Made by a program: the position numbers and the translations under genes. A model generated the notes under the pieces. That model was not told where the DNA came from. It saw nothing but the letters and a program-made list of their open reading frames with translations, and ran no database searches. 42,500 bases of DNA from Mesostigma viride (Eukaryota; Streptophyta; Mesostigmatophyceae; Mesostigmatales; Mesostigmataceae), in the NCBI GenBank assembly GCA_009746045.1, contig RPFO01000156.1, positions 3,113,762 to 3,156,261 on the forward strand. Direction: 5' to 3'. This document shows, piece by piece, positions 17,966 to 26,849 of the stretch. The number at the start of each line of letters is the position of its first letter. Within the stretch, counting starts at the first letter, position 1.

Positions 17966-20061
17966 GTGAGGTTGGCATGCGGGCTGGTGCAGGGGAGGCC
18001 AGCTCGACCCCCCAGGTGTACTCACCCTACCTGGGTGCTCAGGTGGCGGTGCTAGCAGGCACTAGGGAGAAGGGGGGCCACCTGGAGCATGGGACAGCTG
18101 CAGAAGGGGGAAGGGCAGTGTCTCAGGGGATGGGGAATGAGTGGGTTGGAGGCGCTGCAGGGGGGCACACCGCAGCGGGCGGGCCGCCGGTAGGTGGTAC
18201 CTCACCAGACCCTAGTTCAGCACATGTGAATGGTGCGGCGTGCGGTGAGGCAGCCGGGTCGCTCAGTGTACTTAACATGGCCACACGGTTACACAAAGCA
18301 CTAGGGCATGGGCATGCGGGTGAGGAGTGGGCAGCCATGCTAGGGTTCACAGACTTAGTGGATATGTGCAAGCAGGTGTGGTTAAGGTGTCGCAAATGTC
18401 AGGAGCGGGCACCTAAACCGCACAAGTTCCATGCACGTAGGCCAGAGTTTGAGCGAGGTGTGGTGCAGTGTGATGTATTCATGTATGACGACAGAGACTA
18501 CGTGCTTGCAGTGGGCAGGTTCTCCAGGTACAAGGTCATGGTGCCACTTGAGCGCAAGCTGAAGGAGCACTTGTGTGATGCATTGCGTCTCCTCAGGTCC
18601 AAGTTTGGTGTGGCATCTGTGTTGGAGTGCGATCAGCAGTTTGAGTGCTGTGTGGGTGAGCCGGGTGTGGGGAAGATAGAACTTGCTGGGGTAGCTGACC
18701 ACGAGCACCAGGGTCTTGTCGAGCGCCACATACAGACATCGAAGCAGGTGATGGCATGCATGGAGAAGATGAGAACAGGCTCGTATCGTGAGAGGCTGGT
18801 GATCTGCAATGAGATAGAGCAATGTCTCAACAACCGTGTAATGGTCAAGGTGTTGGGTGGGCAGGTGGCAGTCACGCCTAAGGGAGTGGAGATGGGCTTG
18901 TTGTCACCTGAGGCTGTGGAAGAGTACAGGGATTATTTGAGCGATCGTTACGTGCGCATGGTAAAGATGGACCTGCGACGTGGACAGGTTTATGTGCCGT
19001 GCGTGAACGCCAGGGTCTGGGCCTACGCGGAGGGCAGTCATGGAAAACGGGGCCTATGGAGAGGTCCCGGTGTGGTCAAGGAGATCGATCCTGATCACAT
19101 GCTTGCTTCGGTAGCGCTAGAGGACAGTTGCTACGACAAGCTGCTAGCGTGGAAACACCTGCGCCCCTACTATGACGGGCTGGGGCCGCCAGACCCACCC
19201 GCTGAGGAAGGTGTTAGGGACCCCAGTGTGCAGGCTGGGGGTGAGGCGGGGGATCCCGGGGCTGCAGGGGGGGTGAGGGAGGGGGGTGGGCCTGATCAAC
19301 CTACTCGCTCCCTTTCGCCGGAAGCTGGGTTGCCACCTTCCAAGGGCGGTCCCGCTAGCGTGGGGTCGGGCGGTTCGGGGGTTGCCCCAGCCGTTGACGA
19401 CCAGGAGAAGCAGCGCGCCGCGGTACTAGCCCGCCTAGTGGAGCGCCTGCAGGAAGCTCGACGCGCTGCCACGGTGGGCGAGCAGCGGCAGTTGGGGGGC
19501 AACATCTCGCGGGCCGGCAAGGAGCGGGTGGCCGAAGGTGGGATGGTACCACGGTCCGGTGAGGCGGGTGAGCCAGCCGAAGGTGGGGTTGCACGGGCCG
19601 GCGATGCTGGGGCATTGACCGCAGGTGCGGGGCAGCAGGCTGGTGGCGTTGGCGGGTTGGCCGACGCGGGGCCTATATTGCCGAGTGAGGGCGATAGCCC
19701 CATGGACGACAGCGAGGCTGTCGAGGAGAGAGGTGAGCCAGGTGAGCTGGTGGCTGCGGTCTCTAAGCTTGCCAACTGGTATTCGGACGGGCTGGGTAGT
19801 TGTCGATTGGAAGTGGACACTGACGCGGTGGTGTGCTTGCTGGGTGAGGGAGTAGCCAGGCATCTGCCGTGCACTGCGTCCAGGTGGAGGTATGTGGAGG
19901 ACTTCTCCGGGTTAGTGAGGATGCCGGTGCGGGGTGAGGTAATGCTGACGATCTTGGGGAGGAGACGCCGTTTTGCGTGCTCGAGGGGTATGATGGACCC
20001 GCCATTTTGGGACTTCCTTTCCTGGACCATCCTGATGTGCGGATTCAGAGCTCATTGCTAA
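17962..20061 (+). CDS. Element D Pol part 1: integrase, linker and protease-like domain
   Basis: The same frame as gag continues past the UGA; the first internal ATG is at 17977 (694 codons from there). Numbering from that Met: an integrase zinc region H106, H111, C138, C141 (HKALGH ... CRKC), then a catalytic core with D166 (VQCDVF), D219 (LECDQQFE) and E249 (QGLVERH). This is an Asp-Asp-Glu triad with 29 residues between the second Asp and the Glu. An SH3-like C-terminal part and a long Pro/Gly/Ala-rich linker follow. A retropepsin-like segment begins with DTD at 614-616 (nt 19816-19824) and runs to ILGRRRRF. There the homologous sequence steps to the -1 frame near 19971-19974, and this frame ends at 20061. 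Protease after integrase is not the canonical copia order. Confidence 0.85.
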   Translation, partial: LGEVGMRAGAGEASSTPQVYSPYLGAQVAVLAGTREKGGHLEHGTAAEGGRAVSQGMGNEWVGGAAGGHTAAGGPPVGGTSPDPSSAHVNGAACGEAAGSLSVLNMATRLHKALGHGHAGEEWAAMLGFTDLVDMCKQVWLRCRKCQERAPKPHKFHARRPEFERGVVQCDVFMYDDRDYVLAVGRFSRYKVMVPLERKLKEHLCDALRLLRSKFGVASVLECDQQFECCVGEPGVGKIELAGVADHEHQGLVERHIQTSKQVMACMEKMRTGSYRERLVICNEIEQCLNNRVMVKVLGGQVAVTPKGVEMGLLSPEAVEEYRDYLSDRYVRMVKMDLRRGQVYVPCVNARVWAYAEGSHGKRGLWRGPGVVKEIDPDHMLASVALEDSCYDKLLAWKHLRPYYDGLGPPDPPAEEGVRDPSVQAGGEAGDPGAAGGVREGGGPDQPTRSLSPEAGLPPSKGGPASVGSGGSGVAPAVDDQEKQRAAVLARLVERLQEARRAATVGEQRQLGGNISRAGKERVAEGGMVPRSGEAGEPAEGGVARAGDAGALTAGAGQQAGGVGGLADAGPILPSEGDSPMDDSEAVEERGEPGELVAAVSKLANWYSDGLGSCRLEVDTDAVVCLLGEGVARHLPCTASRWRYVEDFSGLVRMPVRGEVMLTILGRRRRFACSRGMMDPPFWDFLSWTILMCGFRAHC
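18011..18035 (+). other. Potential RNA hairpin downstream of the D gag stop
   Basis: CCCAGGT (18011-18017) can pair with ACCTGGG (18029-18035) across an 11-nt loop, starting about 50 nt after the UGA. A stable stem downstream of a leaky stop can raise readthrough. No folding calculation was possible. Confidence 0.4.
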
Positions 20062-21854
20062 CCCGAGTAGGTCACGGGTCGATAGAGCTACAGTCTTACA
20101 AGTCAGTCGAGCCTCTCAGTCGCATTTGCAGCACAGTGGCTAGGCTAGCAGCACTGTCGGGTACGGAGGGTGTAGCGTGGGGCGCTGATCTCCCGCCAGC
20201 TGCTGACCTGGTTATGCCTGCATTACTGCATCCCAACAGCCTAGGAATCACTGAGAGGGACATAGCCGCACATTCCCCGATCACATTCCCTGAGCTTGTA
20301 CTGCAGATGTCAACGCCTAGTGGGTTCTCGAGCTGGTGGTGTGCATTCCGTAAGGCACTTGAGGAGTGGCAGGGCTACGGGGTGTATGAACCGCTTGACA
20401 CGGTGCCGAAGGGGGCTAGGGTGCTTCCGCTGAAGATGGTGCTGTCCCACAAGGTGAAGGCAGGTGTGGAGATCTGCTACGTGAGGCCGGTATCACAAGA
20501 GTTTGCAGGTACTAGCCCGCTGGCCAAGGAGGAGCTCTACACCCCAGGGATGGCATGGGACACGTTCAGGATGGTTAGCATGATTTTTCTTAGCTTTCTG
20601 GACGAAGGCAAGGACTACGCGTGTGCGTCCATTGATGTCAAGCGCGCATTCCCTAACTCTAGCGAGGAAGTGGCGCAAGAGGTGTGGGAGGGTACTCCGC
20701 CTCTAGTGGTGCAGACGCCGCCGTTCTGGAAGGAGGTGGTCACGTCTGAGTTCATGGGTCTGTGCAAGGCTATAGAGGGTCTGCAGAGCGCGTCGATTGT
20801 TTGGAGGATAACCCTCATGCGTGCGTTGGGTGAGATCGCAGAGTTTGAGGTATCTCCCTACGACCCATCGTTGTTCGTGGCGCGGATGCCGTCTGGTCCT
20901 ATGTTTGTACAACTGCATGGGGATGACTTGCGTGTCATTGCTTCGCGGTCAGCCTTGCATGCATTCTATGCTGACATTGGGCGGCGGTTCCCAGTGGGTG
21001 AGTTGCAGCAATTGGGGCCGCAGACGCCACGGGTGTTTTGCGGGGTGGTGCAAACCCTGCGGGTGGTGTCGGGTAAGCACCGGATGCACTTGGGTATTCC
21101 TGACAAGTACAGGGAGGAGCTCATGCGCGATGTGGAGGAGTTGTGCGCCAAGGGTTTGTGGAGCAGATTGCGTGGCAAGCTCGGCTGGATGGCAGCGGTG
21201 TGTGGGCCTGACCTGCTGGTGTTAAGCAGGACTGTGGATGAGGTGTTGGCTCTCGTTTCTCCGTCTGTGATCAAGCAGTATGTTGCTGAGAGCCAGGGTG
21301 TAGTACTTTCTGGTTTGTCTCTTTCTCAGCCGATTGTGTTGCATTGCTTTGCTGACACGTCTGGCGAGGGCAGGGAGCTCACCAAGACGAGAGCTCGCAT
21401 GGGCGGCTTGTTTGTGCTCTCCAACCCCAAGGGCAATGGTTCGCTCTGTGGGTGGTACTCTAGGTTGTGCCGCAGGGTGGCAGTTGGATCGGATACCAAT
21501 GAGTGTCGCGGGGTGTGTGAGTGCATCAAGGCGTCCCTGTATCTAGAGCAATTTCTGCGCTGGATGGGCAAGTGGCTGGATGCTCGTTTGGTACTGACCA
21601 CGACTGTGCATACCGACAGTCAGCCGCTTGTGAGTTTCATTCTCAACAGCCTGTCCAGGACGCGCGACCTGGATTTCCTACTACTCAAGGAACTGTCATA
21701 CGCAGTGAGCGTGCTTCATCTACCTGGGAAGCTCAACCCGGCTGATGCGCTGACCAAGCTGTTCGCTGGGGCGCGCGACCAGTATCGCCTCCTGCGGATG
21801 GTCATGGGGGGCTCTCTCGGGGATCTGCAAGGACTGCTGGATGGTTTGATGTAG
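19974..21854 (+). CDS. Element D Pol part 2: end of protease-like domain, reverse transcriptase, RNase H
   Basis: This frame takes over in the protease-like domain (CVLEGYDGPAILGLPFL, the retropepsin C-terminal ILG motif). Counting from ATG 19977 (625 aa): reverse transcriptase motif A SIDVKRAF with Asp-220, the GLQSASIVW segment typical of copia enzymes, and the catalytic box LHGDD with Asp-316 and Asp-317 where copia normally has YVDD. RNase H follows with candidate catalytic Asp-460 (FADTSGE), Glu-509 (NECRGV) and Asp-547 (HTDSQPL), then the copia C-terminal signature NPADALTKLF. The enzyme would copy element RNA into cDNA in virus-like particles. Entry is from the upstream frame, by a programmed or mutational -1 step around a TTTT run. 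Confidence 0.88.
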   Translation, partial: CVLEGYDGPAILGLPFLDHPDVRIQSSLLTRVGHGSIELQSYKSVEPLSRICSTVARLAALSGTEGVAWGADLPPAADLVMPALLHPNSLGITERDIAAHSPITFPELVLQMSTPSGFSSWWCAFRKALEEWQGYGVYEPLDTVPKGARVLPLKMVLSHKVKAGVEICYVRPVSQEFAGTSPLAKEELYTPGMAWDTFRMVSMIFLSFLDEGKDYACASIDVKRAFPNSSEEVAQEVWEGTPPLVVQTPPFWKEVVTSEFMGLCKAIEGLQSASIVWRITLMRALGEIAEFEVSPYDPSLFVARMPSGPMFVQLHGDDLRVIASRSALHAFYADIGRRFPVGELQQLGPQTPRVFCGVVQTLRVVSGKHRMHLGIPDKYREELMRDVEELCAKGLWSRLRGKLGWMAAVCGPDLLVLSRTVDEVLALVSPSVIKQYVAESQGVVLSGLSLSQPIVLHCFADTSGEGRELTKTRARMGGLFVLSNPKGNGSLCGWYSRLCRRVAVGSDTNECRGVCECIKASLYLEQFLRWMGKWLDARLVLTTTVHTDSQPLVSFILNSLSRTRDLDFLLLKELSYAVSVLHLPGKLNPADALTKLFAGARDQYRLLRMVMGGSLGDLQGLLDGLM

Positions 21855-22328
21855 ATCTGGGCAATGGACCATGTGGCATGAGAATTTCAGGCTGGCAGGC
21901 GTTGGGACGCATTACATGTGGGCTGGGAATGACCCCTGGATCGAGCCCATCTCAGGATGACCCAGTACGGTTGGATAACTCTATCTTGGTGGGGATGTAC
22001 CCGATGGGATGGTCCTGGGTTGAGGACCTGATCGGAGGCGGGGACTGTGGTTGGTGATGTGTGAAAGTCCGTGGGTTCAGGGTGTGGTTGGTGTTGGAGC
22101 CGAGGGTGGTCTTTTGATCAGTCTTGTATTCTCGCTTGCTTACTTGACTTACTGACAGATGCTGGTTGTACTACCAGGGCGTGAATGGGCGCCAAGTGAG
22201 GGGTGCGGACTCCCCTAGTACATAGCGTCCTGTGTTAGTGCTTCCTGGTGAGGTGTCTGTCGGTTACTCTCGAGCTGAGTGAGATAATGATTGGTGGGAT
22301 GTGTGACTGCTCGGGAAAAAGCGGCTGG
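21855..22328 (+). other. Element D 3' untranslated region with polypurine tract
   Basis: 474 bp between the Pol stop and the 3' LTR, with no ORF of note. A purine run GGGAAAAAGCGG at 22313-22324, close to the LTR start, is the probable plus-strand primer. Confidence 0.7.
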
Positions 22329-22910
22329 TGTTATATTATAGGTTTCAGCTCGCAGTCACATGGAAATAATTAATGATTGTGTGCCGGTACTTAGCCATTT
22401 TGTGGTTCGAGGCGTTCGGGTTAATTCGGCGCATTGGGACTTAGCCGTTTTGAGGTTTGGCTGAATTTTGGCTTGTGTGATCCACAACGATTTAAGTTAC
22501 GCTGTGTGCGTTATGCCTCGTCAGTTACGCCCTAGACTTTGGCTGTGCAGCACTGGTCCGGTACTGAGGTGCGGACTAGGATTCTGGGTACTGCCGGCTG
22601 GCGTGACAAGTGGCGAGATACTGGTGTGTGTCGATTGGTCGGTACTCGGCTGGTGTGTTGTAACGGAGATGTGTAACGGAGATGCGTTCCCAGGCTTGCG
22701 TCGGTGCCTAGCGCCGCAGGCTAGCCTAGCCGCCTGACAGACGATGATGATCCAAAAGCCAGCATTGTGTTGCGGCGGTCCAACGGTTGTTGCTGCTATG
22801 CTGGCAATGGCTATGGTTGCGCTGGTAAATTAAGCTGGGGGCTTGGCTCTGAGTTTGTAACCTGATTACCGTAAATTATCATTTAATAAAATTCGAACTC
22901 AATTTTAACA
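22329..22910 (+). repeat. 3' LTR of element D (582 bp)
   Basis: Matches 16112-16694 with four substitutions and a 1-bp deletion, and is followed by the GCGGG duplication at 22911-22915. Confidence 0.95.
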
Positions 22911-22915
22911 GCGGG
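22911..22915. other. Right target-site duplication of element D (GCGGG)
   Basis: Identical to 16107-16111; element C's interrupted ORF resumes here. Confidence 0.95.
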
Positions 22916-23385
22916 CACTCCGCAGGTACCAGGAGGTGGCCCGGACCTGGGCGCTGCAGGGCGAATTTGGCGATGCCATTCGCTTTGAGCGCGGTTTGGC
23001 GCCCCACGAGCCGGTGCCAGAAGACGCGGTCATGGAGTTCCTTCGTGCACCACAGCCAGCACGAGCAAGGCGAGGAGCGGCATTGCTGCAGGCGCGCCAG
23101 CGAGTAATCGCTGGTGCAGACACCCCTTACCCACCACCCCCCACACCCACACACCCCGTGCAGACCGACACGGACCGCGAGCTGGATCGCATTGCAGCAC
23201 TGCTACACCAAGAGCTGGATGCAGCGGAGGCCAACCCGGCCAAGAGGGCGCAGGCAGCTGAAGCAGTAGAGCAACTGCTCAGGGCCGCCAAGAAGGTTCG
23301 CCAAGGAAAGTGGCAGGAGGGGTGTGGACCATCGTCTTCACACCAGCGGTCGCATCCAGAGGAGGATGGCGACGATCGAGGGTAG
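22916..23385 (+). pseudogene. Element C upstream coiled-coil ORF, 3' part
   Basis: The frame interrupted at 16111 continues (RRYQEVARTWALQGEFGD ...) to a stop at 23383-23385. The text is Arg/Ala/Glu-rich, has a short Pro-rich insert (YPPPPTPTHP) and a helical C-terminus (DRELDRIAALLHQELDAAE). The last 20 nt overlap the start of Gag (ATG 23366) in another frame, so Gag may be reached by reinitiation, leaky scanning or frameshifting. Function unknown. Confidence 0.7.
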
Positions 23386-24973
23386 GGACGGGGGAGCACC
23401 GGCCGGGGGGGGGGGGCACCCTCAAGCACCGGGGGTATGGCGGGTGCATGGCAACAACGCTGGAGCGACAACCCAGCAGCAGCAGCCGCCACAGCAACAG
23501 CAACAGCAGCAGCAGCAGCAGCAGCAGCGGCAGCAACAGCAACAGCAACCGCAGCAGCAGCAGCAGCAGCAGCAACCCCAACCTCAAGCGACAGTCGCTG
23601 TCCCACAGCGACCCAGGTTTGATGCATCACGTAGGGAGGATAGGATTACCTTCCCAGGTCTAGCTGAGGGGTTTGTGCAGGAGGATGCACTTGAGTTCCT
23701 TTTCAAAATAGAACATTCCTGGTCCCATGACAACATCCGTGATTGGTTTCCTGCTTTTAGGGTGTCTAACACGGTACGCCAATCTGCACCGAGCATAAAG
23801 CAAATGGTACAGATGTTTGAAAGGAAAGCCAGCACACCTGGGGCAGAGGAGGTGCAAGTCTTCACAGACTTCATAGCAGACCTGAAAGGGTTGTTGACTA
23901 AGGGGGAACACCTGCAGGCTATCAAGGGGTTCAACTGGTTGGCCTCGTACAAAGTCAATAAGTTTGATTACGTACGTGACAACAAGCAGTATGTCCTGTA
24001 TATAGACAGGGACGAGGAGCTTAAGAAGTTAAACTCCAAGTACCTAGTCCATACCTGGCTCACCAAAGCTGAACTGGACAAGAACACCAATGCAGTCCTG
24101 CTGGCAGGCCTTAAAGACAAGTGGGATGACTTCAGGGGGGCAATGTTGTTTATTCAGCAGAGCTTAGAACCCTTCTCCATTGTCAAGGAAGCCAAGGTCA
24201 ACAAGGTGCAAGGGGGGGGAAGCCAGGAAGGCGCAGGTCCTAGCAGGAAGAAGCTAATAAAGGAGGTGGTGGCTCAGGTCAAGGCAGTGTTTAAGGGTCC
24301 CCAGCACGGTAAAAAGACAGGGGGGTCATCCAAGCAGCAGGGTAAGTCAGACAAGGGGGGGAAGGGGAACCCAGGCAATAAGGCAGGGTCCTCCCAGGGG
24401 CCTAGCCAGAAAGGTAAGCCTCATGACTCCACTTTGTATTGCACCAGATGCTCGTGCAAGGGGCACGAAAGGGATGATTGCTGGAAGGGCAAACCTAAAC
24501 ATGGATCTGATGTTGATGTGTGCCCAGGTTGCTGGGAGCCACGCCACCCGTTACCTGCAGGGGGACGCTGCAACAAGCCCAGGAAGGGAGCCACAGCGGG
24601 GCGCCCCTCTAAGCAAGCCAGCACTCAGGACGACTTTAAGTCTCCTGTACCCTGGTTTATCAATGGCCATGTACCTTCAATCTGCTCTGTGTTGACTGAC
24701 AGTGAGGAAGTGGACTGGGAGCTGGCTTATGACATGACATTAGCTCAGGTGGCCCAAGATCCCACTATAGCCTCCTTAGACGCTGCAGCAGACAAGGTCA
24801 TTTCCAATGCCAGGTTAGCTCAACAGCTACACAAGGCAATGGGGCATGAAGCAGTGGCAGAAAGGCTGGCCAACAAAATTGAGGGCCGTGACCTGGAACA
24901 GATGTGCAGGCATGTCAGGAAGCACTGTGAAGAGTGCCAACTGCATGCACCTAAACCCAAAAGATGGCATGTG
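23366..24973 (+). pseudogene. Element C Gag plus integrase N-terminus, 5' part of an interrupted gag-pol
   Basis: I take ATG 23366 (MATIEGRDGG); the frame is open further upstream without an ATG. A run of 12 or more G at about 23405-23416 and a long glutamine tract (CAG/CAA, about 23468-23580) come first. A capsid-like region follows (TFPGLAEGFVQEDALEFLFK ...), then a Lys/Gly-rich stretch, a zinc knuckle (CTRCSCKGHERDDC, CX2CX4HX4C), a second Cys-rich motif (CPGCWEPRH), and the integrase zinc region (HKAMGH ... CEEC). Gag and Pol share one frame here, with no stop between them as in D and A. Element B is inserted right after HVS-coding ATGTG. Beyond B the frame continues at 33457. Confidence 0.85.
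24969..24973. other. Left target-site duplication of element B (ATGTG)
   Basis: ATGTG precedes the LTR start AGTTAGC at 24974 and recurs at 33452-33456 after the other LTR. The integrase frame of element C is continuous when one copy and B are removed. Confidence 0.95.
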
Positions 24974-25626
24974 AGTTAGCATTTTTGGGCAACCAATATG
25001 CTAAGTGGATGCAGTTTGGAAAGACCTTTCCAACGCCGTGCTGACCGCCTGAAACAGACTAGGGACAAGAAAGATATGAGGTCCCGAAGTCCTAGCCGTC
25101 CGCGGTCGGCGAGGGTGCAACCTTCTGCATGGGGTAGTGGACAGGACACGTGGCAGGCCGTGCCTGCACAGGCTTAGCCTGACTATCACGTGACTGTAGT
25201 CCACGTAGACCAGGAGGGCCAGCAGCCTGCGACTGGTGGGGTACTGGAACTGGCACAAGGCTGCAAGGATACTAGGACTTGCAGGCTTGTGACAGGTCCT
25301 GTACTTCCTAGGTTGCAGGTGGCTAGGTAAATCCAGTTCGTCCTGGCTCTGCAAGGATGCCAGTGGACGTTGAGGATTTGCTAGCAAGCCTGCAATGTGC
25401 CTCGTCACGCCGATGGGAACGAGGAGCAACAAAGAGGCATATAGCTTGGTCATGGGGATGGCCAAGCTATCTCGGAAGCACGCGCTCTGGTTGCCCACTT
25501 GAACGTGGAAGCGACCAACAAGGTGTGGCTTGGTGTTTGGGCTAAAAGTTGCTGTCCTCCAGCAATTGGCTCAAGCTTTGCGTGAAAGACCAAGAGCTCA
25601 CACGCTCTGGGCTTGTTTGTCTAACT
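24974..25626 (+). repeat. 5' LTR of element B (653 bp)
   Basis: Begins AGTTAGCATTTTTGGGCAAC and ends GTTTGTCTAACT. Compared with the 3' LTR it has an extra 4 bp near 25128 and three substitutions. It carries the conserved hairpin ATAGCTTGG / CCAAGCTAT at 25441-25470. Confidence 0.95.
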
Positions 25627-25653
25627 CGTACTATTGGTTCCGTGGCGCATTTC

Positions 25654-26791
25654 ATGTCGGAAGAAATTCCGGCGCTTGAGCAATCGCCAAGCCAAGGAGC
25701 CGCAGTGCCGCGGCAGGAGGCAGAAGGACCTCTGCACCCATACAGCCAGCCAGAAAACGCGTCCACGTTTGTACAAGCTGCGCATTTGGCGAGGGCTTGG
25801 CGCGGGGAGGCTGGGTAGCTGTTTTCGGCAACTCGGAAGGGCCGTCTGCCAACGACCCTGTTGTGATGCGTGTGCGGGCCACGACTTCTCGGGGGAGACG
25901 AGTCGTGTGACGGTGGAGCGCTTGATTGCGCTGAGAGACGAGGTCGCAGCGCTTATCTACAGCCTTGAGATCGCCTATCAAGGTGGTCACGTTACGCTGC
26001 ACGGTTTGGATCTTGCTCGAGAGGCGTTGGGACAGCTGGTCGCCATCAGCCTTGGTGCCACCCGATTATTTAACCATTGGGTCGCAACGAGTTCCCTCGG
26101 TGAAGGGACGAACGCTTCACATCTCGTGCGTGACGCGCAGGTGCGTGAGCAGGACAGCCCCTGGTCCTCGCAAGAAGTAGTTGCTCAAACCTGTGAGCAC
26201 CTTGTTAACATTTTGCTTCAAGAGTCGCGAGGCCACGCAGATCGGTGGCTTATCACCACGCGTCCCGCCGGCATCTGGTCCACATTAGACACTCCTCGTG
26301 TTGTTGGAGCCCCCGGTGCATACGGTCCGTCGGTGGAAATCGTCACAGGTCGGGACCTGTCTCCGCAGGCAGTGCACGACGAGTTCGTCGACCGCCCGTC
26401 GGGTGTTATTACACGCTCGTCCCAGCAGTTGGACGAGGGAGACGGTTCTGCAGCAGGGTTCTCCGAGCGGCAACGTGCAGATTATCACATCCCGCCGGAG
26501 CCGTTGCACGACTACAGCACCTTACGGCCTTGGGGCATACAACGAGCGACGAGGTGGGGAGGACGCTGGGTGCGTAACGTGGTGTGGGGCAGGCGCCCTA
26601 ACGAGAGGCGTGTGCCGTTTGACCAAACCACAGACGGGAGGCCCGTCAGTCGCCTTCTTGGACCTTATTCTGAGGAGGAGGTGCGAGCTATTCCTCGGGT
26701 GAGGACGCCGGTGGCTGTCACTGCTGAAGAGCGGGAGAGAGAAGCCGCCGCTGAGGCAGAGCGCGAGGCAGAGGAGCTGCCCGACGCTTGA
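25654..26791 (+). pseudogene. Element B upstream ORF (homologue of the N-terminal domain of A's fusion ORF)
   Basis: ATG at 25654 (MSEEIPALEQSPSQ), 27 nt after the LTR. Aligned with element A, the frame changes near 25797 (a missing base in a G run) and again near 25885, after which a single frame runs to the stop at 26791. Conserved blocks include LDLAREALGQ, CEHLVNILLQESRG, ITTRPAGIWSTLDTPR and GRPVSRLLGPY, ending in a Glu/Arg/Ala-rich tail. I recognise no known domain and no catalytic motif. Protein-level conservation with A indicates that it was functional in the family. Unlike A, it stops before Gag. Confidence 0.75.
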
Positions 26792-26849
26792 AGTCCTGTC
26801 TTCTTTTGCATACCCTTGCGTGTTGCAGTGTCGCTTTGTACATAATATA

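Larger units (their letters stand above)
16112..22910 (+). mobile_element. Element D: nearly intact copia-type LTR retrotransposon (6799 bp)
   Basis: LTRs of 583 and 582 bp (16112-16694 and 22329-22910) with TGTTA...TAACA ends differ at four bases and one 1-bp indel, so the insertion is recent. A GCGGG duplication flanks it. The internal region carries gag (16735-17961), a same-frame pol opened by a single UGA (17962-20061, integrase then protease-like), and an overlapping frame with reverse transcriptase and RNase H (19974-21854). It is the least damaged element in the window; the only discontinuity besides the gag stop is a -1 step in the protease-like region. It sits inside the coiled-coil ORF of element C. 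Confidence 0.95.

Noticed and set aside
23127-23630. Minus-strand Ala/Leu-rich ORFs opposite the poly-Gln tract
   Set aside because: Translation of the reverse complement of a CAG repeat; low complexity.
25652-26002. Minus-strand ORF 25652-26002 as a gene
   Set aside because: It overlaps the conserved upstream ORF of B on the other strand and is not maintained in A.
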